Assembly (NCBI GenBank): GCA_023265535.1
Contig: JAHFTI010000103.1
Coordinates: forward strand, 1-10,105
Length of the DNA stretch: 10,105 nucleotides
Direction: 5' to 3'
From: Opitutaceae bacterium
Lineage (GTDB): Bacteria; Verrucomicrobiota; Verrucomicrobiia; Opitutales; Opitutaceae
Made by a program: the position numbers and the translations under genes
Shown here: one piece after another, positions 1 to 6,316 of the stretch
How positions within the stretch are numbered: the stretch's first letter is position 1
Layout: every line of letters begins with the position of its first letter
The notes under the pieces: generated by a model
The model's input: only the letters and a program-made list of their open reading frames with translations
What the model was told of the DNA's origin: nothing
Database searches by the model: none

Positions 1-1679
1 TCCTCAAGGAGGAGCCCTACCGCGTGGCGCGCGAGATCGATGGCATCGGCTTCAAGACGGCGGACCGCATCGCGATCAACCTCGGCTTCGCCAACGACGC
101 CCCTCCGCGCCTCGACGCCGGCCTGCTCTTCGCCCTCGATGAGCTGCAGGAGGAGGGGCACACCTGCTACCCGCAGGCCGACCTGATCGACTATGCCGCC
201 GAGTTGCTGGAGAGCCCCCACGACAAGCTGGAGGCCCGCTGCGAGGCACTGATCAAGGACCGCCAGCTGGTGCGGCACGCCTCCGATGGCGAGTTGCCCG
301 CGCTGCTTCAGCTGCCCGTGCTGGACCGCGCCGAGCAGAAGATCGCCGACGCGGTGAGCCGGCTCCTGCGCGTGCCCAGCGGGCTGCCTCCCATCAAGGT
401 GGATGCCGCCGTGGAGTGGGCCGAGCAGAAGGCCGGCTTCGGCTTTGCCGACCACCAGCGCGTGGCCGTGCGGCAGGCGCTGCTTTCCAAGGTCTCCATC
501 CTCACGGGCGGCCCCGGCACGGGCAAGACCACCTGCCTGCGCGCCCTCGTGGAGGTCCTGAAGGCCAAGAAGGTGCGCGTGCACCTGGCCGCACCCACGG
601 GCCGCGCCGCGCAACGGCTCGCCGAGGCCACGGGCGGCTTCGCCTCCACGATCCATCGCCTGCTCAAGTTCGACCCTGCCAAGGGCGCCTTCACGGCCAA
701 TGAGAACGCCCCCCTCGCGACCGATTTCCTGATCGTCGACGAATCCTCGATGCTCGACGCGCGCCTGGCCGCCGCACTGCTGCAGGCCATCCCCGTGCGC
801 GCACACCTGCTGCTGGTGGGCGACACCGACCAGCTTCCCAGCGTGGGTGCGGGCCACGTGCTGAAGGACCTCATCGCGGCGAGCACGGCGGCCAGCCTGG
901 CCTTCCCGGTCACGCGCCTGAGCGTGGTGTACCGCCAGAAGGGGCAGAGCGCCATCGTCACCGCCGCGCACGCGATCAACGAGGGCAACTCACAGCTGCC
1001 CCCGGTCGTGGCGGACGTCTCGGAGATCCCCGCGTGGAGCGAGCTGAACTTTGTCCACGCCACGGACGCCGAGGATTGCGTGCGCAAGGTCACCCAGATC
1101 TGCACCGAGTACATCCCGCGCCACTGCAGCTGGCTCAACCCTGTATCCGAAATCCAGATACTGGCGCCCATGCACAAGGGCGTGGCGGGCGTGGGCAACC
1201 TCAACGTGCGCCTGCAGGCCGCGCTCAACGGACGGGCAAAGGGGCTGCGCACGCTCACCGGCGAGTATCGCCCGGGGGACAAGGTCATCCAGCTGCGCAA
1301 CAACTACGACAAGGGACTCTTCAACGGCGACATCGGCACCGTGGTCTCGGTGGACGACGAGGCCGGCACCCTGGCGGCGGATTTCGACGGCGCGCACCAG
1401 GAGTTCACGCGCGGCGAGTTCGGCAGCCTTTCGCTGGCCTACGCCATCAGCATCCACAAGTCGCAGGGCAGCGAGTATCCGGTGGTCATCATCCCGCTGC
1501 TCAAGGCCCATTTCATGATGCTGCAGCGCAACCTGCTCTACACCGGGCTCACGCGCGGCAAGAAGAAGGTCTTTGTGGTCGGCGAGCCGGCCGCCTACGC
1601 CATGGCCGTGCGCAACAGCGAGGCCAAGACGCGCAGCACCTGCCTGCGCCAGAAGCTCACCGCGTTGCTGACCGCCTGA
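1..1679 (+). CDS. recD2: RecD2-type ATP-dependent 5'-3' DNA helicase, 5'-truncated by the window edge
   Basis: This is a superfamily 1B helicase of the RecD/TraA (RecD2) family, which unwinds DNA 5'-3' in repair and recombination and, in genomes lacking RecBC, acts on its own. The frame is open from base 3, so the GTG at 24 is an internal valine and the true start lies upstream. Visible in order: the end of a helix-hairpin-helix region (GIGFKTADRIA, 48-80); Walker A GGPGTGKT at 507-530; motif Ia AAPTGRAAQRL followed by STIHRLLKF; Walker B LIVDES with Asp-Glu at 738-743; motif III GDTDQLPSVGAGHVL from 819; YRQKGQSAIVTAAHAINEG; the SH3-like stretch RNNYDKGLFNGDIGTV; motif V HKSQGSEY at 1455-1478; and motif VI YTGLTRGKKK at 1539-1568 with its arginine. 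About 558 residues are visible against roughly 700-800 for the family, so the N-terminal domain is missing here. All helicase motifs look intact. It converges on the minus-strand operon. A plain RecD subunit of RecBCD is less likely because of the helix-hairpin-helix region. Confidence 0.95.
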   Translation, partial: LKEEPYRVAREIDGIGFKTADRIAINLGFANDAPPRLDAGLLFALDELQEEGHTCYPQADLIDYAAELLESPHDKLEARCEALIKDRQLVRHASDGELPALLQLPVLDRAEQKIADAVSRLLRVPSGLPPIKVDAAVEWAEQKAGFGFADHQRVAVRQALLSKVSILTGGPGTGKTTCLRALVEVLKAKKVRVHLAAPTGRAAQRLAEATGGFASTIHRLLKFDPAKGAFTANENAPLATDFLIVDESSMLDARLAAALLQAIPVRAHLLLVGDTDQLPSVGAGHVLKDLIAASTAASLAFPVTRLSVVYRQKGQSAIVTAAHAINEGNSQLPPVVADVSEIPAWSELNFVHATDAEDCVRKVTQICTEYIPRHCSWLNPVSEIQILAPMHKGVAGVGNLNVRLQAALNGRAKGLRTLTGEYRPGDKVIQLRNNYDKGLFNGDIGTVVSVDDEAGTLAADFDGAHQEFTRGEFGSLSLAYAISIHKSQGSEYPVVIIPLLKAHFMMLQRNLLYTGLTRGKKKVFVVGEPAAYAMAVRNSEAKTRSTCLRQKLTALLTA

Positions 1680-1733
1680 AGGTGGTGTAATGGATTCCTG
1701 AATACGAACCCCCGGGGGGCGGGCGCCGGGCGC

Positions 1734-1769
1734 AAAAAACCGCGCAGCCCGGTGTGCGGGACTGCGCGG
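1734..1769 (-). terminator. Intrinsic terminator of the minus-strand envelope operon
   Basis: On the minus strand, CCGCGCAG (with one bulged base) plus CCCG pairs with CGGG plus CTGCGCGG around a 5-base loop, giving 12 base pairs at 1740-1769. A run of six T residues (1734-1739) follows directly. It begins 31 bases after the stop codon of the 328-residue protein gene. The T tract is only on the minus side, so it ends the leftward operon. The same hairpin could also slow read-through from recD2, but no T tract supports that direction. Confidence 0.88.
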
Positions 1770-1800
1770 CGAGAGGGAGGGGACCCGTGTGCCAGGAGGC

Positions 1801-2787
1801 TTACTTCACGCTTGCGATCATGTCCTCCATGAGGGCGAGGGCGGTGGCCTCGGTGATGTCGCGGATGTCGAAGTTCTGGACGAGGTGGCCGGCGTTGCGG
1901 TCCTTGCCGAGGATGTCCGTGGCGGAGGCCTGGGCGATGATGCCGGCGTCGGAGAGGCGGACGGCCGTGGCCTGGATGTCGGGCACGGTGGTCTGCTGGT
2001 CGCCGGAGACCGCGGGCACGGTGATGGTGCGGCTGGAGATCAGGATCTCGATGGCCACGTCGGCGATCTTGGCGAGGGCCTCGCGGTCCTTGGCGGCGGC
2101 ATCATTGGTGCCGGTGAGGCTGGCGACGGGCTTGTCCTCGAGCAGGGAGGCGGCGACCTTCTGGTCGGCGAGCAGCGCGCCACCTGCGCGGAAGACGCGG
2201 CCGAAGAGGCGCTCGACGTCACGCACGGTCTGGCGGTCGGCCAGGGTGGCCTTCTCGCCTTCCTTGAGGGCGTAGGTATTCTCCCCGGAGGTCTTGGTGG
2301 TCGTCGAGACGGCCTCGGACTTGCCCTGCGGCAGGGCGGTGCCGGTCGTCCCGCTGTTGCCGCCGACGGCGACATTGATCTGGGTCTGGGCGGCGCCGGC
2401 CTGGGCGGGGGCGGCGACCTTCTCCACCTCACTCTTGCCCTCGGACTTCGTGCTCTCGTAACGCTCGGTGCGGCCGGTGAGCTTGAGGCCGGAGCTGGTG
2501 TCGACGAGTTCGCGGTTGATGTAGAAAACGATGCGCGGGTTGCCGAGCTTGGCGTAGGCCTCCTTGAAACGGCTCACCAGGGCCTGGGCCTGTTCGGCCG
2601 GGATGATCGTGGCGCTGGAGGGGCCGTAAAGGCGCTGCTGCTCGCCCGCGGCCGTGGCTTGGACGGCCTGGCGTGCGGGGGCGATCGTAACGGGCACGGG
2701 AGCCTCGGGGGCCTGTTCGGCGCGTGCGAGCGTGCTGGAGAGGCTGAGGGCCGCGAGTGCGGTGAGGGAAAGGAGGCGGGATTTCAT
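1801..2787 (-). CDS. Exported protein of no recognised family, possibly LpoB/CsgG-like fold
   Basis: This 328-residue protein has a clear Sec signal peptide (basic MKSR, then a hydrophobic Leu/Ala core, with likely cleavage after ALA-type ARA at residue 23). There is no lipobox cysteine, so it should be free in the periplasm. I do not recognise the family by name. Its motif order resembles the LpoB protein encoded three genes upstream: PRIVFYI (84-90) matches PRIVIEP; LLADQKVAASLLE (205-217) matches RFVDREIMKTLE; ADVAIEILI (242-250) matches ADYFLTG; and ATAVRLSDAGIIAQASA (273-289) matches YSFRLVDARTSEIVWESSA. It differs by a low-complexity insert of about 95 residues (95-190, rich in Ser, Thr, Gly, Ala and Lys) and a short C-terminal helix ITEATALALMEDMI. 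It is the last gene of the operon, 66 bases after the ycfL-like gene and just before the terminator. Coding status is well supported; the fold assignment is an inference from local similarity. Confidence 0.85.
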   Translation of the reverse strand: MKSRLLSLTALAALSLSSTLARAEQAPEAPVPVTIAPARQAVQATAAGEQQRLYGPSSATIIPAEQAQALVSRFKEAYAKLGNPRIVFYINRELVDTSSGLKLTGRTERYESTKSEGKSEVEKVAAPAQAGAAQTQINVAVGGNSGTTGTALPQGKSEAVSTTTKTSGENTYALKEGEKATLADRQTVRDVERLFGRVFRAGGALLADQKVAASLLEDKPVASLTGTNDAAAKDREALAKIADVAIEILISSRTITVPAVSGDQQTTVPDIQATAVRLSDAGIIAQASATDILGKDRNAGHLVQNFDIRDITEATALALMEDMIASVK

Positions 2788-2853
2788 GGTGGGATCCAGA
2801 AGGGGAGGGTGGCCGGGGTGCCGGTCTGCGGCGTTCCCGGGGTGGGTCTGGGC

Positions 2854-3267
2854 TTAGCGGGCCTGACGCACGCGGATGGTGTACTTGCGGGCCTGGGTGT
2901 TCATCGCGGTGAACTTCACGGCCTCGGTGGAGTACTCGGCAAGGATGAGGGTCTGCCAGGGCGTCTCGTCGCCGGTGGAGAAGCTTTGCTCGTCCTTGAA
3001 CACGCCCTGGATCTGCACCTGGATGCGGCGGTTCTCGCGGTTCTTCACGTTGGCGGTCACCTCGATGCGGCCGTCGGGCAGCAGGCGCTCCTGGAGACCG
3101 GTGCAGGTCACGGAGTGCTGGGTGGCGAGATCGAGCAGCACAAACTTTTCCGTGTTCTCAACCGTGTACTTGGTGGTGTCCTGGGGCGTGTAGGGTCCCG
3201 GCGTGGCACAACCGGCGAGGAAGCTGATCGTGGCGGCGGCGAGGAAGGATGCGACGTGGTGGTTCAT
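2854..3267 (-). CDS. YcfL-family (DUF1425) lipoprotein
   Basis: This 137-residue small lipoprotein has a hydrophobic signal sequence ending in the lipobox LAGC with Cys20, and the residue after it is Ala, which favours outer-membrane sorting. The mature part is a compact beta-rich domain: residues 58-90 (LQERLLPDGRIEV, NVKNRENRRIQVQIQGVF) and then TPWQTLILAEYSTEAVKF near 102-119. This is the pattern of the DUF1425/YcfL family, in which 'vNr....ql.Y.f.wyD.dG' is followed by a 'W....l' element. The exact function of YcfL is not established. It is repeatedly found beside LpoB and has an LpoB-adjacent genomic position in Escherichia coli. The start follows the COG3014-like stop by 39 bases, so the two are surely co-transcribed. 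No Shine-Dalgarno sequence is visible before the ATG. Length fits the family (about 125-140 residues). The family call rests on pattern and neighbours together. Confidence 0.82.
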   Translation of the reverse strand: MNHHVASFLAAATISFLAGCATPGPYTPQDTTKYTVENTEKFVLLDLATQHSVTCTGLQERLLPDGRIEVTANVKNRENRRIQVQIQGVFKDEQSFSTGDETPWQTLILAEYSTEAVKFTAMNTQARKYTIRVRQAR

Positions 3268-3306
3268 GAGCGGTGAATTTGCGAGGTGGTGGGCTTAGAC
3301 CGCAAT

Positions 3307-4545
3307 TTAGCGGCTGAGTTCGCTGACAAAAATAACGGTGTCGCCGTCGGGCTTCACCGTGACACTGAAGGATTTGGTGCGGGCGTGCAGCAGGGTGCCG
3401 TCCTTGTCGAAGAATTCGACCTTGGCGGGATAGTCACCCGGGGCGACCTGTGCGGCGGCAAAGGAGAGGCGTTGGGGAAGGTTGTCCCAGGCGCGTGTGT
3501 CGGCCTTGGGTGTGGTGGCGGCGCTGGTGATCTTGGAGATCAGGCCGATGGCGCCGAGGACCATGGCGGCATTGGCTGCGTCGCGGTTGGTGCCGCCGTT
3601 GTAGTGGCGGGCGTTGGACGCGGCGATGGCGGCGCCTGTGAGGGCGACGTCGCCGATGGTGTTGGTGGTGCTCTTGAACACCGCCTTGCGTCCCAGGATG
3701 TAGTCCATGACGCGGCCGCCTCGGGTGGTGGCCTGATAGTTCAGGTCGTCAAAGGTGGGCAGGAGGATGACCTGGCTGCCGAGGGTCAGGCGTGCGTGGG
3801 TGCTGCGGGATTGAGTGGTGATGAAACGCAGCTGCTCGCCGAACTCGCCGCCGCCGTATTTGCGCGGCCCCTGGCCGTATTCCGCGAAGACGATGAGGTT
3901 GGCGTTCGGGTCGTAGGGAGGGAGGGCCCCGCCGCGTGCGTTTTTCTGGGCGCGGGCAAGGGCGTCCTCGCCGTCGGCCGCCAGCTTGGTGGACACGAAA
4001 CCGTCGAGGTAATCGAGGAGGATGTAGTCGCTCTTGTAGGCGTTGGCCTCGGCATCGCTGTCGATGAGCTGACCGGTGCGGTAGCAGGCGCGGGCGTTGT
4101 CGGGCTGGCCCTCCATCCAGTAGAGGATGGCCCGGTAGTAGTAGGCCATCACGCGTTCGTAGGGTTCGCCGATGAAGGTCTTGGAGTCTTCGCCGCTGAA
4201 AAGCCCGCGCGCCTTCCTGGCGTCGGCGGAGTTTGCGAGGATGCCGCCGATGAGCGGGATCGCAGTGTCGAGCTGGACGCGGGCCTCGTCGGGCTGGTTG
4301 CGGCGCAGGGCGGAGGCGGCGATGCGGTAGTTCCAGAGGACACGGTCCTTGGGCTGGGCGGCCTGGAGCTCTGCGCGGCCATCGATCACCGGGTCGCCCG
4401 TGTAGGCGATCCTGGGGCGGTCGGGGATGGTTTCGCAGGCGGTCAGCAGGAACAGGAGGCCCAGCAGGCCGGCGCTGAAACGCAGGCGCACGGAGCGCGG
4501 ACGGGAAGGAGGAGGTGTGGCGCCAGAAGACATCGAGGGGGACAA
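3307..4545 (-). CDS. COG3014-like TPR-helical lipoprotein of the LpoB locus
   Basis: This 412-residue protein begins with a basic, proline-rich stretch and a hydrophobic segment ending in the lipobox LLTAC (Cys37), so it is a predicted lipoprotein. Residues 66-98 and 129-160 form helical TPR-like pairs (WNYRIAASALRRNQPDEARVQL; YYYRAILYWMEGQPDNARACY). A central loop-rich domain follows (PPYDPNANLIVFAEYGQGP, 209-227), then an Ala/Gly-rich stretch (299-345), then the DTRAWDNLPQRLSFA element (349-363) and a C-terminal beta region. This order matches the uncharacterised COG3014 family, which recurs beside LpoB and YcfL. The role is unknown; a scaffold for envelope partners is plausible because of the TPR helices. 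The start is uncertain. TTG at 4545 has GGAG six bases upstream, while ATG at 4533 (residue 5) has no such site; most genes here lack one, so either could be used. Both keep the signal peptide. The 178-base gap upstream holds a large hairpin. Confidence 0.85.
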   Translation of the reverse strand: MSPSMSSGATPPPSRPRSVRLRFSAGLLGLLFLLTACETIPDRPRIAYTGDPVIDGRAELQAAQPKDRVLWNYRIAASALRRNQPDEARVQLDTAIPLIGGILANSADARKARGLFSGEDSKTFIGEPYERVMAYYYRAILYWMEGQPDNARACYRTGQLIDSDAEANAYKSDYILLDYLDGFVSTKLAADGEDALARAQKNARGGALPPYDPNANLIVFAEYGQGPRKYGGGEFGEQLRFITTQSRSTHARLTLGSQVILLPTFDDLNYQATTRGGRVMDYILGRKAVFKSTTNTIGDVALTGAAIAASNARHYNGGTNRDAANAAMVLGAIGLISKITSAATTPKADTRAWDNLPQRLSFAAAQVAPGDYPAKVEFFDKDGTLLHARTKSFSVTVKPDGDTVIFVSELSR

Positions 4546-4635
4546 AGCCCGCTCCGGCTCAGTGGGGCCGGGAGGGGCAAGCGGGCGGCAGGCCGTCCGC
4601 TTTTCTCAGGAGAACAAAGGAGTGCGCGGGCAGGG

Positions 4636-4714
4636 CATCAACAAATGGCTGAGGCGGGGTTGCTTGGCGTGACAGGCACGCAGCCAAACAATCCCGCCTC
4701 GCAAAATATTGATG
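4636..4714. repeat. Large imperfect palindrome between lpoB and the COG3014-like gene
   Basis: The core at 4651-4700 is a 50-base inverted repeat. GAGGCGGG pairs with CCCGCCTC; after one G-T wobble, TTG pairs with CAA; after one mismatch, TTGGC pairs with GCCAA. That gives 17 pairs in 18 positions around a roughly 14-base apex that can itself fold (GTG with CAC). An outer arm, CATCAA (4636-4641) with TTGATG (4709-4714), is separated from the core by 9- and 8-base internal loops. It begins 10 bases after the lpoB stop and ends 90 bases before the next start. No T tract follows on the minus side, only ATTTGTTG, so it may be an mRNA-stabilising or attenuating hairpin, or a small repetitive element. 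Nothing else is seen in this 178-base gap. Confidence 0.75.
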
Positions 4715-4723
4715 GGTTGTTAT

Positions 4724-5356
4724 TTAGCGATAGGCGGCGTCTTCGAGGCCCTGCTTCTTGATCTCGGCCGAGCTCTCCCAGACGATCTCGCTGGTACGGG
4801 CGTCGACGAGGCGGAAGCTGTAGAGGACGTAATCGCTGGTCCCGGCGGAAGTGCGGGTGGTCATGCCATCGAGCTTGCCGGTGAGGAAGTAGTCGGCGCC
4901 GCGGAATTCGACGACGTGCGGGTCGGCGCTGGCGGTGACCTGGCCGCTGCGCTTGAGGTCGCGCTCGCGCTCGAGGGTCTTCATGATCTCGCGGTCGACA
5001 AAGCGGACCTTGCCCATGGCCTTTTCATTGAGCTGGGTGCGGATGCGGGTAAGGAAGATGTCCTTGTTGATCGGGAAGCGGGTGTTGTTGACCACGGGCT
5101 CGATCACGATGCGCGGGGTGGCGGAGGCTTGGGCGATCTCGGGGATGCCGATGATGCTGCGGGCCATCTTATCGGTGACGGCGACCAGATCCTGGGACTC
5201 GACGCCGGTGCCGGCGACGAAGCCGCGCTCGTCGGCCTTCATCTCGGTGACGGGCACGCCGGAGGGGTTCCTGACGCCGTCCGAGACGCAGCCCGAAAAG
5301 ATGAGTGCGCTACCCAGCGAGCAGGTGGCGAGGAGGAAACGGGAGGTGGAGTTCAT
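4724..5356 (-). CDS. lpoB: LpoB-family penicillin-binding protein activator lipoprotein
   Basis: In E. coli, LpoB is an outer-membrane lipoprotein that reaches through the peptidoglycan to stimulate the synthase PBP1b. This homologue has 210 residues, close to the E. coli length of 213. Signal peptide: MNSTSR, a hydrophobic core, then the lipobox FSGC with Cys23. After a short linker come the helix GVESQDLVAVTDKMARSI (51-68), the first strand PRIVIEPVVNNT (81-92), FLTRIRTQLNEKAMGKVRFVDREIMKTLERE (101-131), ADYFLTGKLDG (154-164) and YSFRLVDARTSEIVWESSAEI (179-199). This is the COG3417/LpoB order, with the strand-rich core related to CsgG and TolB-N. It starts 34 bases after the glycine-zipper gene stops, with no clear Shine-Dalgarno sequence. 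COG3014-like and YcfL neighbours strengthen the call. PBP1b activation is inferred from the family; no PBP1b gene lies in the window to confirm the partner. Confidence 0.9.
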   Translation of the reverse strand: MNSTSRFLLATCSLGSALIFSGCVSDGVRNPSGVPVTEMKADERGFVAGTGVESQDLVAVTDKMARSIIGIPEIAQASATPRIVIEPVVNNTRFPINKDIFLTRIRTQLNEKAMGKVRFVDREIMKTLERERDLKRSGQVTASADPHVVEFRGADYFLTGKLDGMTTRTSAGTSDYVLYSFRLVDARTSEIVWESSAEIKKQGLEDAAYR

Positions 5357-5390
5357 TAGGTGTTGGTGAGGAAAGGCTGGCGGTTTCGGC

Positions 5391-6137
5391 TTAGCGGCCG
5401 AAAAGCGAGTTGGCCGAGCTCATGGGAGTGCTGGGCGCGTTGTAGTAATTGTTGATGATCGTGACGTTCTGAGGGGCGGGGGCCTGTGTGGAGGGTGCGG
5501 GGGTGGTGTTGTACACGACCTCTGCGGGGCGTTCCACGGTTTCGTAGGCGGGGCGGTCGTTGTCCAGGATGCTGCCCAGGAGCAAGCCCGCACCTGCACC
5601 GATGGCGGCGCCGCGCAAGCCATTGCCGCGGCCGCTGTTGTTGCCGATGATGGCTCCGGCCAGACCGCCCCAGAGGAGGCCGCTGGACGCGTAGGAGGGA
5701 CGGCTGTAATAGCTTCCGGAACCGTAGTAGCCCGAGCTGTAGTAGGAAGGGGTGTAGTAGCTTGGCCCGTAGTAAACCGGCCTCGGGGCGACATAGACCA
5801 CCGGGCGGGGGCTGTACCAGACGCCACTGCGGTAATGGGGCCTGTAATGATGGCTGTAGCCAGGGGAGTAGTGGCTGGGGTGGCGCACCGGGTAAGAGTG
5901 GACACTCGGGCCTCGGCGGTGGTCGCCGCGGGACTCCTGCATGGAGCCGAGGAGGAAGCCGGCTCCGGCACCGATGGCGGCACCACGGGCGCCGTTGCCG
6001 TGGCCACTGTTGTTGCCGATGATGGCACCTGCGACTGCGCCCACGGCAGCGCCATTGACTGAGGAACGGCTGAAAAGCTCCGCGTGCGCTGGCAGGCAGA
6101 ACGAGGTGACGAGGGCGGTGGCGAGGAGGAGTTTCAT
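5391..6137 (-). CDS. Exported protein with two duplicated glycine-zipper modules
   Basis: This 248-residue protein has a Sec signal peptide (MKLLLATALVTSFCLPAHA, likely cleaved after Ala19). Residues 29-66 and 153-190 are two near-identical glycine-zipper modules (GAIIGNNSG-GNG-RGAAIGAGAG), 29 of 38 positions identical by my count. They are separated by a linker (about 71-150) with 18 tyrosines plus many Ser, Pro, His and Gly residues, in patterns such as SYYTP and GYYGS. The C-terminus is Pro/Thr-rich and ends in NSLFGR. Glycine-zipper segments insert into or associate with membranes, often oligomerising in the outer membrane or spore/stress envelope proteins. The exact role here is unknown. 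The frame stays open to 6533, but the ATG at 6137 was chosen because the signal peptide starts there and the upstream extension is proline/arginine-rich noise that overlaps the opposite gene. It is probably the first gene of the operon, 34 bases before lpoB. Confidence 0.88.
   Translation of the reverse strand: MKLLLATALVTSFCLPAHAELFSRSSVNGAAVGAVAGAIIGNNSGHGNGARGAAIGAGAGFLLGSMQESRGDHRRGPSVHSYPVRHPSHYSPGYSHHYRPHYRSGVWYSPRPVVYVAPRPVYYGPSYYTPSYYSSGYYGSGSYYSRPSYASSGLLWGGLAGAIIGNNSGRGNGLRGAAIGAGAGLLLGSILDNDRPAYETVERPAEVVYNTTPAPSTQAPAPQNVTIINNYYNAPSTPMSSANSLFGR
5568..6053 (-). repeat. Intragenic glycine-zipper duplication (copies 5568-5681 and 5940-6053)
   Basis: Two 114-base copies lie 372 bases apart, exactly 124 codons, so they stay in frame. 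Long stretches of the DNA match, for example around GTTGTTGCCGATGATGG on the plus strand at about 5636 and 6008. Mismatches are largely synonymous or at third positions in the core, and denser at the edges. This points to a tandem or segmental duplication within the gene, with the Tyr-rich linker either inserted or grown between the copies. Confidence 0.8.
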
Positions 6138-6316
6138 GACGGAATTGCCTATTCGGAATTGAATGAGACAGCGGGCAAAGCGCAAGGTTTCACCGAGCCC
6201 TGCCTGGTGGACTGACGGGGGCGGGTGGGGACCTTCTGTGAAGGACCTGGTAAAGTCGGAAAGGGGCGGGTGGCATGGAGTATTGAGGTTGAGTCGGGGC
6301 GAGAGGGGAGTAGTTT
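6138..6316. promoter_or_regulatory. Divergent intergenic region, no firm promoter identified
   Basis: These 179 bases separate the first gene of the leftward operon from the rightward LysM gene and must hold promoters for both, at least in part. I found no convincing -35/-10 pair. The best minus-strand candidate, TTGCGC then 16 bases then TTCAAT, is weak. Two small patterns stand out. An octamer CGGAATTG is repeated 14 bases apart (6140-6147 and 6154-6161), right beside the glycine-zipper start. A perfect 13-base inverted repeat, CCTTC-TGT-GAAGG, lies at 6232-6244. Either could be an operator, but neither matches a known one that I can name. Confidence 0.4.

Noticed and set aside
24..26. GTG at 24 as the start of the helicase
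   Set aside because: The frame is open to base 3, the preceding residues (LKEEPYR) fit the RecD2 family's 'NPYRLA' segment, and the protein would lack its N-terminal domain.
1680..1733. CCCCCGGGGGG palindrome as a terminator for recD2
   Set aside because: It has no loop and no downstream T tract; only the 1740-1769 hairpin with its minus-strand T run is convincing.
1789..4761. Long plus-strand open frames (1789-3276 and 3286-4761), very rich in Gly, Val and Ala
   Set aside because: They lie antisense to genes with signal peptides and lipoboxes, run across operon gaps, and have the Gly/Val/Leu-rich low-complexity composition typical of antisense frames in GC-rich DNA.
4724..5356. Curli export factor CsgG or flagellar FlgO/FlgT as the identity of the LpoB-like protein
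   Set aside because: Length of 210 residues, the VESQD...TDKM helix and the COG3014-like/YcfL neighbours fit LpoB; there are no curli or flagellar genes nearby.
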